Virus record (IMG/VR): IMGVR_UViG_3300015263_000221
Coordinates: 1-24,472 of that record
Length of the DNA: 24,472 nucleotides
Source: a virus
Direction: 5' to 3' (one strand)
Positions 15,481-22,211 of this stretch are shown here, one piece after another. The notes below the pieces were generated by a model. The model was not told where the DNA came from and ran no database searches. It saw only the letters and a program-made list of their open reading frames with translations. Within the stretch, counting starts at the first letter, position 1. Each line of letters opens with the position of its first letter. The position numbers were made by a program, and so were the translations under genes.

Positions 15481-17538
15481 ATGGCATTAACTCCAGAAGA
15501 ATTGGCAGAACTTCAGGCTCTTGAGCAAGATGAGGAGCTTCAGAGTTTTTTAACTAAAAAGACAAAGCTCGATCAGGATGAGGCTGAGACTAGCATGTTA
15601 GAAGCTGGATTAAGAGGAGCTGCTCAAGGATTAACTGCTGGATTTTCTGACGAAGCAACTGCAGCGTTAGAATCTGCCCTAACTCCTAAGACATACGAAC
15701 AAGCTCTTAAGGAATCGCAAGCTGAGTATAAAAAAGCAGAGGAAGAATATCCTGTAACTTCTACTATTGGAGATATTGGAGGGGGGCTTGCTCAGGCGGT
15801 GGGTCTTTCAGTACTTGGAACTCCAGCAGCAGGTGCTGCGGCAGGGGCTAGTAAGCTAACTAAAGCTGCTCAAGTTTTAAAAAATATCGTAAATCCTGCA
15901 ACAAAAGCCGGATTTCTTAAAAATATTGGAAGTGCTGCTGTAGCTGGAGGCGTACAAGGTGCTGCTCAGGCTGTAGGAAGATCAGAAGAACAAGGCTTAG
16001 AAAGACTTAAAGAAGCTCCGGGAGGTGCATTAAGCGGTGCTGCGGTTGGGGGAGGTCTAGCTGGAGTTATTGGAGCTGCTGGAGCTGGAGTTAAAAAAGT
16101 AGGAGAAAAGATTTCAAAAGGAATTGACGAAGGAAAATATCCAACTTCTTTTAGAATGATTCGTCAAGGTGCTAGATCGGGAATGGAAGGTAGGGGGTTT
16201 GCTAAAGAAGCCAACCTAGATAAAACTCTACAAGAAGCTTTTGATGTAGCAGAGAACGTAGTACGTCCAGAAATTACAAATACTCTAGCCGATTTGAGAC
16301 AGTTTAGAGAAGGTATATTGGATAAGTCTACCGCAGTAATGGACTTGTCTGATATTGTTAAGGGATTTAATAGAGAGCTTAAACTTCTAAGAGATCCAGA
16401 AGGCGATCAGTTTAGGCAAATGATTAAAAATTCATACGATAACCTAACTGCAGATGGAAATCTAAACCCATCTAGAGCTAACGCTCTTGCTAAAGAAATA
16501 AAAGACTATCTGCAGGATAAGCCAGAACTGTCCGCTAAAGTTAAAAAGATAGGATATACGGCTGCTAACGATATTAAAAATCAAATTCGTAAAAGAATAC
16601 CTGATGATGAGGCTATGGCGATTATAGCTAACGACCCGGCTTTACTAGCTAAATATAGAAAATATATTCGCAACGTATCCGATGAAAGCCTAGCTGATAC
16701 TTTAAAAGATAGGATGAGACTTTCAGATAAAGATGCGCTAAAAAAAGCGAAAGACATCAAGATGGTTGTCAAAACTATGGGAGCTGCGTTTTCAGACGAA
16801 GATCCTGAGGTAGTTAGCAGCATCATCCAAGACCCTGCCATGAAAGCCCAATTTGAAAAAGTTCTAGGCTTAACAAGTCCAGTTAAGATTATTGATGACA
16901 AAATGCATCAGCTATTAACTGCTTCGGAAGTTATGGGCGATATTACTGGTGGTAAAGGAGAGGCTGAGATTATCAATGACATTACTAAAATATTTAAAAA
17001 TTTAGTAGAGCAGCCTAAAGATAGCACTTCTGCTTTCTTAGCAAAAGAAAGCTTCAAAAGAGCAATGGATAATATACGCCAAGCTTCCCCAGAAATGGCT
17101 GACACTATTGAGAAAAGAGTTGCTCCTATCCTAGAAAACATTAAGTATCAAAGATATATTATGGGTGAAGGATTTGAGAAGGGAGCTAGAGAAACTGGTC
17201 TACTTAGAGGTGTAGTTAAAGATATCGGAAAGCTCACTGCTGAGGGAGCTAACCTAGCTGCTCAAACGACAAAGGCTGCTGCCCAAGGTACTGCTGGACC
17301 AATTCCGGGAACTAGTACTATTCTTCGCCCTACTACTAGCGTATTCCAATCTGCTAAGCAAGTGGTTGACGATGTGCTACAGGCTAGACCTGATTCTAAA
17401 GTATGGCAAACTATCTCAGAAACTCTCGAAAAGGCTCTTAATGAGAAAGATGAGAATCGTAGAGCTGCCCTACTTAATACATTAATGCAGTATGAATCGT
17501 TTAGAAATATTATTAATCCGCTTAAAAAAGAAGACTAA
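15481..17538 (+). CDS. Large membrane-active ejection/internal virion protein
   Basis: The 685-residue protein has a charged N-terminus, then AQGLTAGFSDEATAALES, YEQALKESQAEYKKAEEEYP and TSTIGDIGGGLAQAVG (about residues 40-110). This pattern (GLT.GF.DE, Y..AL.., P....GD..GG) is characteristic of phage DNA-ejection/injection proteins. Two Gly/Ala-rich segments (about 95-125 and 148-203, with GAAVGGGLAGVIGAAGAG) resemble glycine-zipper membrane helices. The remaining 480 residues are charged helices. It follows the previous gene by one base. Likely it is released from the virion and lines the envelope channel. Confidence 0.7.
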   Translation: MALTPEELAELQALEQDEELQSFLTKKTKLDQDEAETSMLEAGLRGAAQGLTAGFSDEATAALESALTPKTYEQALKESQAEYKKAEEEYPVTSTIGDIGGGLAQAVGLSVLGTPAAGAAAGASKLTKAAQVLKNIVNPATKAGFLKNIGSAAVAGGVQGAAQAVGRSEEQGLERLKEAPGGALSGAAVGGGLAGVIGAAGAGVKKVGEKISKGIDEGKYPTSFRMIRQGARSGMEGRGFAKEANLDKTLQEAFDVAENVVRPEITNTLADLRQFREGILDKSTAVMDLSDIVKGFNRELKLLRDPEGDQFRQMIKNSYDNLTADGNLNPSRANALAKEIKDYLQDKPELSAKVKKIGYTAANDIKNQIRKRIPDDEAMAIIANDPALLAKYRKYIRNVSDESLADTLKDRMRLSDKDALKKAKDIKMVVKTMGAAFSDEDPEVVSSIIQDPAMKAQFEKVLGLTSPVKIIDDKMHQLLTASEVMGDITGGKGEAEIINDITKIFKNLVEQPKDSTSAFLAKESFKRAMDNIRQASPEMADTIEKRVAPILENIKYQRYIMGEGFEKGARETGLLRGVVKDIGKLTAEGANLAAQTTKAAAQGTAGPIPGTSTILRPTTSVFQSAKQVVDDVLQARPDSKVWQTISETLEKALNEKDENRRAALLNTLMQYESFRNIINPLKKED

Positions 17539-17552
17539 AAGTTGGGGTTGTT

Positions 17553-17885
17553 GTGGTTGATAAAGATAGACTTGCTAGAATTGAAGATAAACTAGATAAG
17601 ATTGCTGAGAAGCTTCAAGAAACTAATATTGTCTTAGCCGAGAATACTAAGTCTCTTATCATCCACGAAAAAAGAACTGACATTGCTGAGAATAAACTCA
17701 ACCTACTAGAAGTTCAGTTTAAAGAATACATAGCTAGAGACAGCGTTTTATTGCAAGAGATTGAAGAAAAGTTGGAACCTATCCATACTCACGTTACAGC
17801 CATGAACATTGTATTGAAATACATAATTCCAGCAGTAGGCGGGCTATTGGTGTTTCTTTTCAAAATCGGAGTTCTTAAATATTGA
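17553..17885 (+). CDS. Small coiled-coil plus C-terminal membrane helix protein (holin-like)
   Basis: The 110 residues comprise a long amphipathic coiled coil (about 4-85, starting DKDRLARIEDKLDKIAEKL) and one C-terminal hydrophobic helix (YIIPAVGGLLVFLFKIGVL). This architecture matches the XhlA/haemolysin-type family of one-helix phage proteins, which act as holins or holin partners. The start is GTG at 17553 with a weak GGGG-type Shine-Dalgarno. It is the last virion-strand gene, a usual place for a holin in T7-like order, but no endolysin follows; the next genes run on the other strand and overlap it by 42 bases tail to tail. Confidence 0.6.
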   Translation: MVDKDRLARIEDKLDKIAEKLQETNIVLAENTKSLIIHEKRTDIAENKLNLLEVQFKEYIARDSVLLQEIEEKLEPIHTHVTAMNIVLKYIIPAVGGLLVFLFKIGVLKY

Positions 17886-18431
17886 AATTAATCTTTTACC
17901 ATAATTAGATTCTGCCATTTTACGGTCGGCAGCAGTAACTGGGTTCATGCATATCTTATAATCTTGCCACATTTCTTCCAACAACTCTCCTTCCAAATTT
18001 TCATAATCTCCTCCATAATTATCATGAACCAGATTACTTACTAGATTAACTTCTTCCATAACTCCATCCACATCAGTTAGACTATCCACAAATGAATTAA
18101 TATCATCGGATCTATACGTCTGACCTGTTGCATTGGATACAGTCAATCCACATCGAGTTCTGGCATTATTACGAGTATAACATTCTCTACGTTCTTCCGC
18201 ATTTTTATGGAAGTTATCTGAGCTGTATTCCCCATTCTCATCTTTCTTGAATGCACCGCTCACATATTCTGCCATGAACTGATTCATGAATTTAAGCTCT
18301 GCGTCAGAGAGCTTCTTTAAATAATCCATGTCTAAAACTTCTTGTCTAGTCTTTGCGTTTAGTCTTGGGTTCAATGCCGGATATTTGTCTAAATCTCTTT
18401 TCTTTTTCTTTTGTTTTTTTGTCTTTGACAT
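17844..18431 (-). CDS. Conserved phage hypothetical protein with NNAR motif (195 aa)
   Basis: A Lys-rich leader (MSKTKKQKKKKRD) is followed by NPRLNAKTRQEVLDMDYLKKL and SDAELKFMNQFMAEYVSGAF, and then ECYTRNNARTRCG (about residues 82-94). The combination TRQ...DMDY..KLSD.E...M..F..EY plus Y.RNNAR.R recalls a conserved phage protein without known function. The C-terminal half is acidic. The start at 18431 has a strong TAGGAG Shine-Dalgarno 5 bases upstream, so it is preferred over the internal Met35. The gene overlaps the upstream gene by 86 bases and the plus-strand holin-like gene by 42. Confidence 0.65.
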   Translation of the reverse strand: MSKTKKQKKKKRDLDKYPALNPRLNAKTRQEVLDMDYLKKLSDAELKFMNQFMAEYVSGAFKKDENGEYSSDNFHKNAEERRECYTRNNARTRCGLTVSNATGQTYRSDDINSFVDSLTDVDGVMEEVNLVSNLVHDNYGGDYENLEGELLEEMWQDYKICMNPVTAADRKMAESNYGKRLISIFKNSDFEKKHQ

Positions 18432-18726
18432 AAGCTCCTAATATTTTATCTAAATCAATTGTACAAGTTTTTTTATCTATAAATAACGCACTAGATGTCT
18501 TTCTATTTAATTTTAACATATCATGTAGTAAACTCAAACTTACAGGACTTGCTGACCATCGTTTATAATGGTAATATAATATCTCTGTATATAGCTTATC
18601 TTTTCCGTCAACTAATCTATGGAGTTCTTGGTAATAGCCGATATCAAAGCTGTTATCATAATACTCTTGAGCAGCATCTTGTTGTTTGGCTATTTCAATC
18701 AATTCTTCGTCAGTAAGCTTTTTCAT
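18346..18726 (-). CDS. Unrecognised phage protein with Lys-rich tail (126 aa)
   Basis: The product is helical: an N-terminal KKLTDEELIEIAKQQDAAQE, a central Tyr-rich YTEILYYHYKRW segment followed by SLSLLHDMLKLNRKT, and a strongly basic C-terminus (KDKKTKEKEKRFRQ to KTKRKD). The centre resembles a helix-turn-helix-like arrangement but is too weak to call. The basic end is consistent with nucleic-acid binding. It starts in TAATG overlap with the preceding gene, with only a weak GAG Shine-Dalgarno, so it is probably translationally coupled. Confidence 0.6.
   Translation of the reverse strand: MKKLTDEELIEIAKQQDAAQEYYDNSFDIGYYQELHRLVDGKDKLYTEILYYHYKRWSASPVSLSLLHDMLKLNRKTSSALFIDKKTCTIDLDKILGAYVKDKKTKEKEKRFRQISGIEPKTKRKD
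18435..18440 (-). promoter_or_regulatory. Strong ribosome binding site inside the upstream gene
   Basis: TAGGAG on the minus strand sits 3-5 bases before the ATG at 18431, well inside the coding region of the 126-aa gene. It supports translation of the 195-aa protein from 18431 despite the 86-base overlap. Confidence 0.65.
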
Positions 18727-19157
18727 TAGAACTCTATAGCTAAACCTACACCGACTTGTTTAGACGTTGTGGCAAGCCCCACAACGCTTAAGCTACCTGC
18801 TAGTGGAACAGATAGCGTAGCTCCATAATGAATAGGGCTAGTAAAGTTAGAAGTGTCTTTGATGGCAAGCATCCCGAGTGTTATGCCTGATTTACTTTTT
18901 GTTTCTTTTGTGTTGCTGGTATTGGTCACAGTCTCTGTGGTAGTGTCTTCTGTCTCAGTTGTTTGAGTAGTAGAACTACCATCAGAGTTAACTGTTTCCG
19001 TAGTAACTTTCTTTTTTTTGGTCTGCTTCTTTTCAACTTCTACAATCTTAATTACTTCTTTAGTAATGACTTTGGGTTTAGGAGTTAGAACATACCTTCC
19101 TATCAACAAACCTGAGATAGCCACAATTATAGTTGTTTTGTTAAGCAGACCTTTCAT
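18726..19157 (-). CDS. Membrane-anchored periplasmic protein, possibly spanin-like
   Basis: The 143-residue product has a short positive N-terminus, one membrane helix (residues 8-24, TTIIVAISGLLIGRYVL), a Lys-rich VEVEKKQTKKKK-type segment, a Thr/Ser/Glu linker of roughly 45 residues with repeated TET units, and a C-terminal beta-rich piece (GITLGMLAIKD, then SPIHYGATLSVPLAGSLSVVGLATTSKQVGVGLAIEF in shorter strands). Orientation is N-in, so the bulk lies in the periplasm. A single membrane anchor, a long linker and an outward beta end would fit a protein reaching the cell wall or outer membrane, as an inner-membrane spanin does, but it lacks the helical coiled coil usual for Rz. It has a GGAG Shine-Dalgarno 7 bases upstream and directly follows the secreted protease gene. 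Confidence 0.6.
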   Translation of the reverse strand: MKGLLNKTTIIVAISGLLIGRYVLTPKPKVITKEVIKIVEVEKKQTKKKKVTTETVNSDGSSTTQTTETEDTTTETVTNTSNTKETKSKSGITLGMLAIKDTSNFTSPIHYGATLSVPLAGSLSVVGLATTSKQVGVGLAIEF

Positions 19158-19901
19158 TTAAAGCTCCAAATTTTTAACCGTATTTAAAAGCTTCCTAATT
19201 TCCCTAGCATCTTCTTCCTTCTCCACAACAGGAGCGGTAATTAGAGGACATCTAGATAGCTTAGCTCGAACTAGAAACGGTCCCATGGCAAAAGATTTTT
19301 CCACGGTTCCATTCAAGCTGTCGTCACATTTGAGAGTAACTTCCTCGTCAGCAAAACCATCTTTAATAGCGTTATTGCCAACTACCCAATACTCATCTCG
19401 AACAAGCTCAGCATAACTTTTCTTGCTATACTTCCCTTTAGTTCGAGAGATAACATGCTCATCCATTTTTTCAATTAGTTGGATTACGTGTCCTAGGCGA
19501 GAGCTAACCTGTTGAGGAATGTCGCCCTCAAAGCCACCAGAAGCCCTATGTGACATTACAGTGGCGTACTTTGTGACATATCGAACTTCACTACTTTGAA
19601 GAATGTGAAACCCCATACTAGCTGCAAAAATTGCTACAGCATGTACTGGTCGTCTCAAAGTATTCATATAGTTCATTAGTTCTAGACCAGCCATAACGCT
19701 TCCGCCCGGAGTATATAGAACCAAGATAATAGGATCTTCTTTTTTACCGACTTGAGATAGTCGGTTCAATTCGTGCATCACTTCTCCAATTGAACCTCGA
19801 TCTACTGGACCAAATAGACTCACAGTATTTTCGCTAGTAAGAACAATTTCTTTAGCGAATGCTGTTGGAATTAGTAGCAAAAGTAACAGGACAAACTTCA
19901 T
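19158..19901 (-). CDS. Secreted ClpP-fold serine protease
   Basis: Residues 1-16 (MKFVLLLLLLIPTAFA) form a Sec signal peptide with an AxA-type cleavage site before KE. The mature part is a Clp-fold protease: the oxyanion loop TPGGS (64-68), nucleophile Ser95 in FAASMGF, His118 in VMSHRASGG and Asp169 in VRDEYWVVG, with a following GFADEEV like the ClpP G.(V/A)D segment. The triad order and spacing match ClpP, but the protein is exported and no ClpX/ClpA is nearby, so it would act without an ATPase, probably in the periplasm. Two mature cysteines (192, 218) could form a disulfide. A strong AGGAGGG Shine-Dalgarno precedes the ATG, which overlaps the metalloprotease stop (ATGA). I recall similar secreted Clp-fold proteins in other phages; their targets are unknown to me. 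Prohead protease is unlikely given export and location. Confidence 0.85.
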   Translation of the reverse strand: MKFVLLLLLLIPTAFAKEIVLTSENTVSLFGPVDRGSIGEVMHELNRLSQVGKKEDPIILVLYTPGGSVMAGLELMNYMNTLRRPVHAVAIFAASMGFHILQSSEVRYVTKYATVMSHRASGGFEGDIPQQVSSRLGHVIQLIEKMDEHVISRTKGKYSKKSYAELVRDEYWVVGNNAIKDGFADEEVTLKCDDSLNGTVEKSFAMGPFLVRAKLSRCPLITAPVVEKEEDAREIRKLLNTVKNLEL

Positions 19902-20443
19902 GAATCCCTCCTAGAGATTGTTGGGTAGTTATAGGGATTCGTAAATAGTTCTTCTAAATACTCTTCCTCTAATTCTTGATAACAATTGGTAATAGTATCG
20001 ATATAAGGATACATCATGCTGTTGGAACAATATGGGTATGGTATTGGCTTCATCTGTTCGACGTGATCTCTTTTCAAAGTACAATGCCCCCACTCGTGGT
20101 ACATTAACACTTTCCGTCTCATAAAATCCATTCTATTCCAAGCTTGAATTGAAATCACCACAGTGTTAGTGGAAGGGAGGCAATATCCCAAAACCCCGAA
20201 AGGAACTGTACTTGAAAATATTGTAGTTAGTTTATAGAGTCTTAGGGGTGTTTTAAATCTTTTTGCATCAGATTGAAACATGTCAAAGTAAGTTTTAAAT
20301 TCAGGACTATTATAAACAGGAGAGTTACTTAGTTTACTTTTAGCTAATACTAGGATAATGAGGCAAGCTAAGAATAGCATAACATACGAAACCTTACTAA
20401 TAATGTCAGTTATAGATTTAATCACTATCCTTCCTTTGCTCAT
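19898..20443 (-). CDS. Membrane-anchored metzincin-like metalloprotease
   Basis: The 181-residue protein has an N-terminal membrane helix (about 19-35, SYVMLFLACLIILVLA) and a catalytic motif HEWGHCTLKRDH (116-127). H116 and H120 are zinc ligands and E117 the general base; D126 stands where metzincins have the third ligand (HExxHxxGxxH), with H127 next. SNSMMYPY (140-147) fits a Met-turn. An upstream strand (NTVVISIQAWN) resembles the edge strand of such enzymes. The catalytic part would be outside the cytoplasm. The start is uncertain: ATG at 20443 has only AAGG touching it, while GTG at 20425 has AAGGA 6 bases upstream and would shorten the product by six residues. It overlaps the HNH gene and the secreted protease gene (ATGA). 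Confidence 0.75.
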   Translation of the reverse strand: MSKGRIVIKSITDIISKVSYVMLFLACLIILVLAKSKLSNSPVYNSPEFKTYFDMFQSDAKRFKTPLRLYKLTTIFSSTVPFGVLGYCLPSTNTVVISIQAWNRMDFMRRKVLMYHEWGHCTLKRDHVEQMKPIPYPYCSNSMMYPYIDTITNCYQELEEEYLEELFTNPYNYPTISRRDS

Positions 20444-20831
20444 CCTTATAATATTGTATCATTATTTTTTCTTTACGCAAACTTTTTCGTTTAGTATTTT
20501 CTTCTTTGGTTTTATTATCGTGACAAGGTTTGCATAAAGCTTGATACCCTTCAACTCCGCAAAAGATTCTTTTAATAACTTCTGACCAGCTATCAAATCC
20601 CTCAATCGGAATAACTGGATTAATATGGTCGGCTTTAATTTCTTTCGGACCTACAATCGCAGGACATAATGCGCATTGGTATTTCCCCCTACCAACTCTA
20701 GCTCTATTTAAACATTCAGTCTTAGGAAACCAATAGCGGGATTGCTGACGTAGAGCAGCCATAAGAAAGCTCTTAAATCTAGGATCGTCAATGGACTCTA
20801 TTGGACCGTTCTTCTTACTCTTCTTTGCCAT
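20418..20831 (-). CDS. HNH endonuclease
   Basis: The 137-residue protein has the zinc-bound HNH fold: YQCALCPAIV (C53, C56), then IKADHINPVIP (D68, H69) and YQALCKPCHDNKT (C100, C103, H104, N106). HNH nucleases cut DNA through a metal-bound bba-metal site; in phages they act in DNA packaging, recombination, host DNA degradation or homing. The N-terminal LNRARVGRGKYQC context resembles small phage HNH proteins that carry no extra DNA-binding domain. Its stop overlaps the metalloprotease start by 8 or 26 bases depending on that start. AGAAAGG lies about 8 bases before the ATG. Confidence 0.8.
   Translation of the reverse strand: MAKKSKKNGPIESIDDPRFKSFLMAALRQQSRYWFPKTECLNRARVGRGKYQCALCPAIVGPKEIKADHINPVIPIEGFDSWSEVIKRIFCGVEGYQALCKPCHDNKTKEENTKRKSLRKEKIMIQYYKDEQRKDSD
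20453..20461 (-). promoter_or_regulatory. Extended -10 promoter candidate (TGATACAAT)
   Basis: This element lies within the HNH gene, 9 bases before ATG 20443. A transcript starting about 7 bases downstream would give a short leader ending at the alternative GTG (20425) with its AAGGAAGG site. It could uncouple the protease genes from the upstream nucleic-acid genes. It matches at eight of nine positions of the TGnTATAAT consensus; chance is possible. Confidence 0.3.
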
Positions 20832-21183
20832 TTTTAAAAACCTTTCTGTAATTACATTCAGTGCAGAGAAAAATAACCCCTACTGAAGGAACTTTGAGTT
20901 CTTTAACTTTATCGGATCTGCATTTGTCACATGGAGAAATCTTCTTAATATGCTCAAGAGAAGACCCCTTTTTAACTCCATCTATAATTTTCTCTACGGA
21001 CATATTATCCGTATTGTCTCTAAGATACGTAGCGGTTTTGCTAAACGCTTCTTGCAATGTAGACAACTGAGCTTTAAGTCTTTCATTGTCACTTTTAAGT
21101 CGTCGATTCTTTGCTTTTAATTCTTTTATTGTAGCTTCTGTAGCTTCATTCTCTGCCTCTTCTTTTCTACGATTTCTTCCCAT
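20815..21183 (-). CDS. Coiled-coil zinc-ribbon protein
   Basis: Residues 1-45 form a charged leucine-containing coiled coil (ATIKELKAKNRRLKSDNERL), followed by a linker helix (MSVEKIIDGVKKG) and a zinc ribbon with C85-x2-C88 and C107-x2-C110 separated by 18 residues, ending NYRKVF. This looks like a dimeric, nucleic-acid- or protein-binding regulator. I recall similar coil-plus-ribbon proteins in phages without a defined function. AAAGGAA precedes the ATG, and the gene overlaps the HNH gene by 17 bases, so the two may work together. Confidence 0.65.
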   Translation of the reverse strand: MGRNRRKEEAENEATEATIKELKAKNRRLKSDNERLKAQLSTLQEAFSKTATYLRDNTDNMSVEKIIDGVKKGSSLEHIKKISPCDKCRSDKVKELKVPSVGVIFLCTECNYRKVFKNGKEE

Positions 21184-21193
21184 CTATATTCCT

Positions 21194-21556
21194 TTAGTCT
21201 GAGAATCTAAAAACAATTCCTTCGGGGCTTATCATGTTGCCATCTATAAATATATCATAAAAAAACTTAACATCCTGAGAGTCCGAAACCTGTATAACAC
21301 TAGGAGTAAACTTCTTATCTATAGGTAGTGTATCATAAATTTCAGGAAACTTAAATCCTGTTAGTGTTTTTAATTTTGTTCTAGGGGAAATGTGGAACGC
21401 AAAAGCCGAGGAGATTTTTACAAAGTAACCATTGTGAGCAAGTACTGCGATATTCTTTACTGGACGATAAACCTTGTCTTCACAAAGAACCTCTGTCCCA
21501 ATCTTGAGATCCTTAAGATAAGTAATGCCATCTTTAGTAATTACTCGTAGTTGCAT
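21194..21556 (-). CDS. Stand-alone degenerate Hint-domain protein
   Basis: The 120 residues follow the Hint (hedgehog/intein) beta-fold: ITKDGITYLKDLKIGTEVL (5-24) matches the block-A loop T.dG...i.dlk.GD.Vl, VYRPVKNIAVLAHN the next strand pair, HISPRTKLKTLTG (55-67) block B, and FYDIFIDGNMISPEGIVF the last block. However there is no N-terminal Cys/Ser nucleophile, the block-B His is replaced (SPRT, not SPxH), and there is no terminal His-Asn. It should therefore not splice or cleave itself, and has no fused exteins. The start at 21556 has no Shine-Dalgarno but overlaps the dNMP kinase by 23 bases and sits behind a TGGTATAAT element. It could be a binding or structural relic; function unknown. 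Confidence 0.55.
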   Translation of the reverse strand: MQLRVITKDGITYLKDLKIGTEVLCEDKVYRPVKNIAVLAHNGYFVKISSAFAFHISPRTKLKTLTGFKFPEIYDTLPIDKKFTPSVIQVSDSQDVKFFYDIFIDGNMISPEGIVFRFSD

Positions 21557-22211
21557 ATTTGATATTATACCACATGGAAATTTCAGATTGTAGTTGTATT
21601 GCCGTACCAGTATTGTACACTATTACATCATATTCTGAGTCGTCACCTAATTGATTTTCGCTGACATGTAATTCAGTCCCGCTTAATTTAGTAGCTTCTG
21701 AGGGAATCTCTCTTTTTACTAAAACTAATACAGCACCAAGATTCTTGAGATGGGCTCTTTCATTTTTAAATCTGGCATCCGTTACTACTATATTACCTTC
21801 AATCTTAGCAACTCGCCTATCAAAGTATTCTAACCAGATGGTATCTTTTATATTAGTTCTACAGATATCCGTACCAAGAACCTGTAAAACTTCCCTAATA
21901 GAGTTTAAAGACCTGCCAATAAAAGAAGCATAGATAGTTTTCTGAGCATCCTCATTTACTCTAAATCCATCTAGCTCTAGTTGGTCTACTAAATCTTCTA
22001 AGTGGGTTGAGGATATGATTAGAGGAGTGGGAAACGGAAGTTCTTTCTTAGAAGGATCATCCATCCAAGGTCTAGGAATGTGGAATACGACAGAGGCAAT
22101 ATCCTTGAGTTCGTCAGCTAAACTAACCCTAATAAACTTATGGCGTTTGATTAAACCTTCCGCTGCGGTATCCTTTCCTGCAAACTTTCTTCCTGAAAAA
22201 GCAACTATCAT
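21534..22211 (-). CDS. Deoxynucleoside monophosphate kinase
   Basis: The 225-residue protein opens with a phosphate loop (SGRKFAGKDTAAEGL, residues 6-20; G7..G12-K13-D14-T15), the form seen in T4 gp1-type dNMP kinases (gp1 is 241 residues), and contains REVLQVLGTDICR followed by IVVTDARFKNERAHLKNLGA (about 113-163), also typical. Such enzymes phosphorylate dNMPs to dNDPs with ATP in the cytoplasm, recycling host nucleotides for phage DNA. AGAGGA precedes the ATG directly, which overlaps the previous stop (ATGA). The gene is complete. Confidence 0.8.
   Translation of the reverse strand: MIVAFSGRKFAGKDTAAEGLIKRHKFIRVSLADELKDIASVVFHIPRPWMDDPSKKELPFPTPLIISSTHLEDLVDQLELDGFRVNEDAQKTIYASFIGRSLNSIREVLQVLGTDICRTNIKDTIWLEYFDRRVAKIEGNIVVTDARFKNERAHLKNLGAVLVLVKREIPSEATKLSGTELHVSENQLGDDSEYDVIVYNTGTAIQLQSEISMWYNIKYATTSNY
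21564..21572 (-). promoter_or_regulatory. Extended -10 promoter candidate (TGGTATAAT)
   Basis: The nine bases are identical to the element at 9940-9948. Here seven bases separate it from the ATG of the Hint-domain gene, again with no Shine-Dalgarno and no clear -35 box. It lies within the 3' end of the dNMP kinase gene. Confidence 0.4.

Noticed and set aside
17840-17950. Bidirectional terminator between convergent genes
   Set aside because: No GC-rich inverted repeat with flanking T runs was found by eye.
18495-18716. 73-codon plus-strand frame opposite the 126-aa gene
   Set aside because: No ribosome site, odd composition, and antisense to a frame with proper start coupling.
19158-19901. 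Prohead maturation protease
   Set aside because: It shares the ClpP fold but has an export signal, lies on the opposite strand from virion genes and is not beside portal or capsid genes.
20418-20831. HNH gene as a homing endonuclease in an intron
   Set aside because: The neighbours are intact and coupled by overlaps; no split gene or intron signature surrounds it.
21194-21556. Active intein or homing element
   Set aside because: The N-terminal nucleophile, block-B His and terminal His-Asn are missing, and there is no endonuclease insertion.
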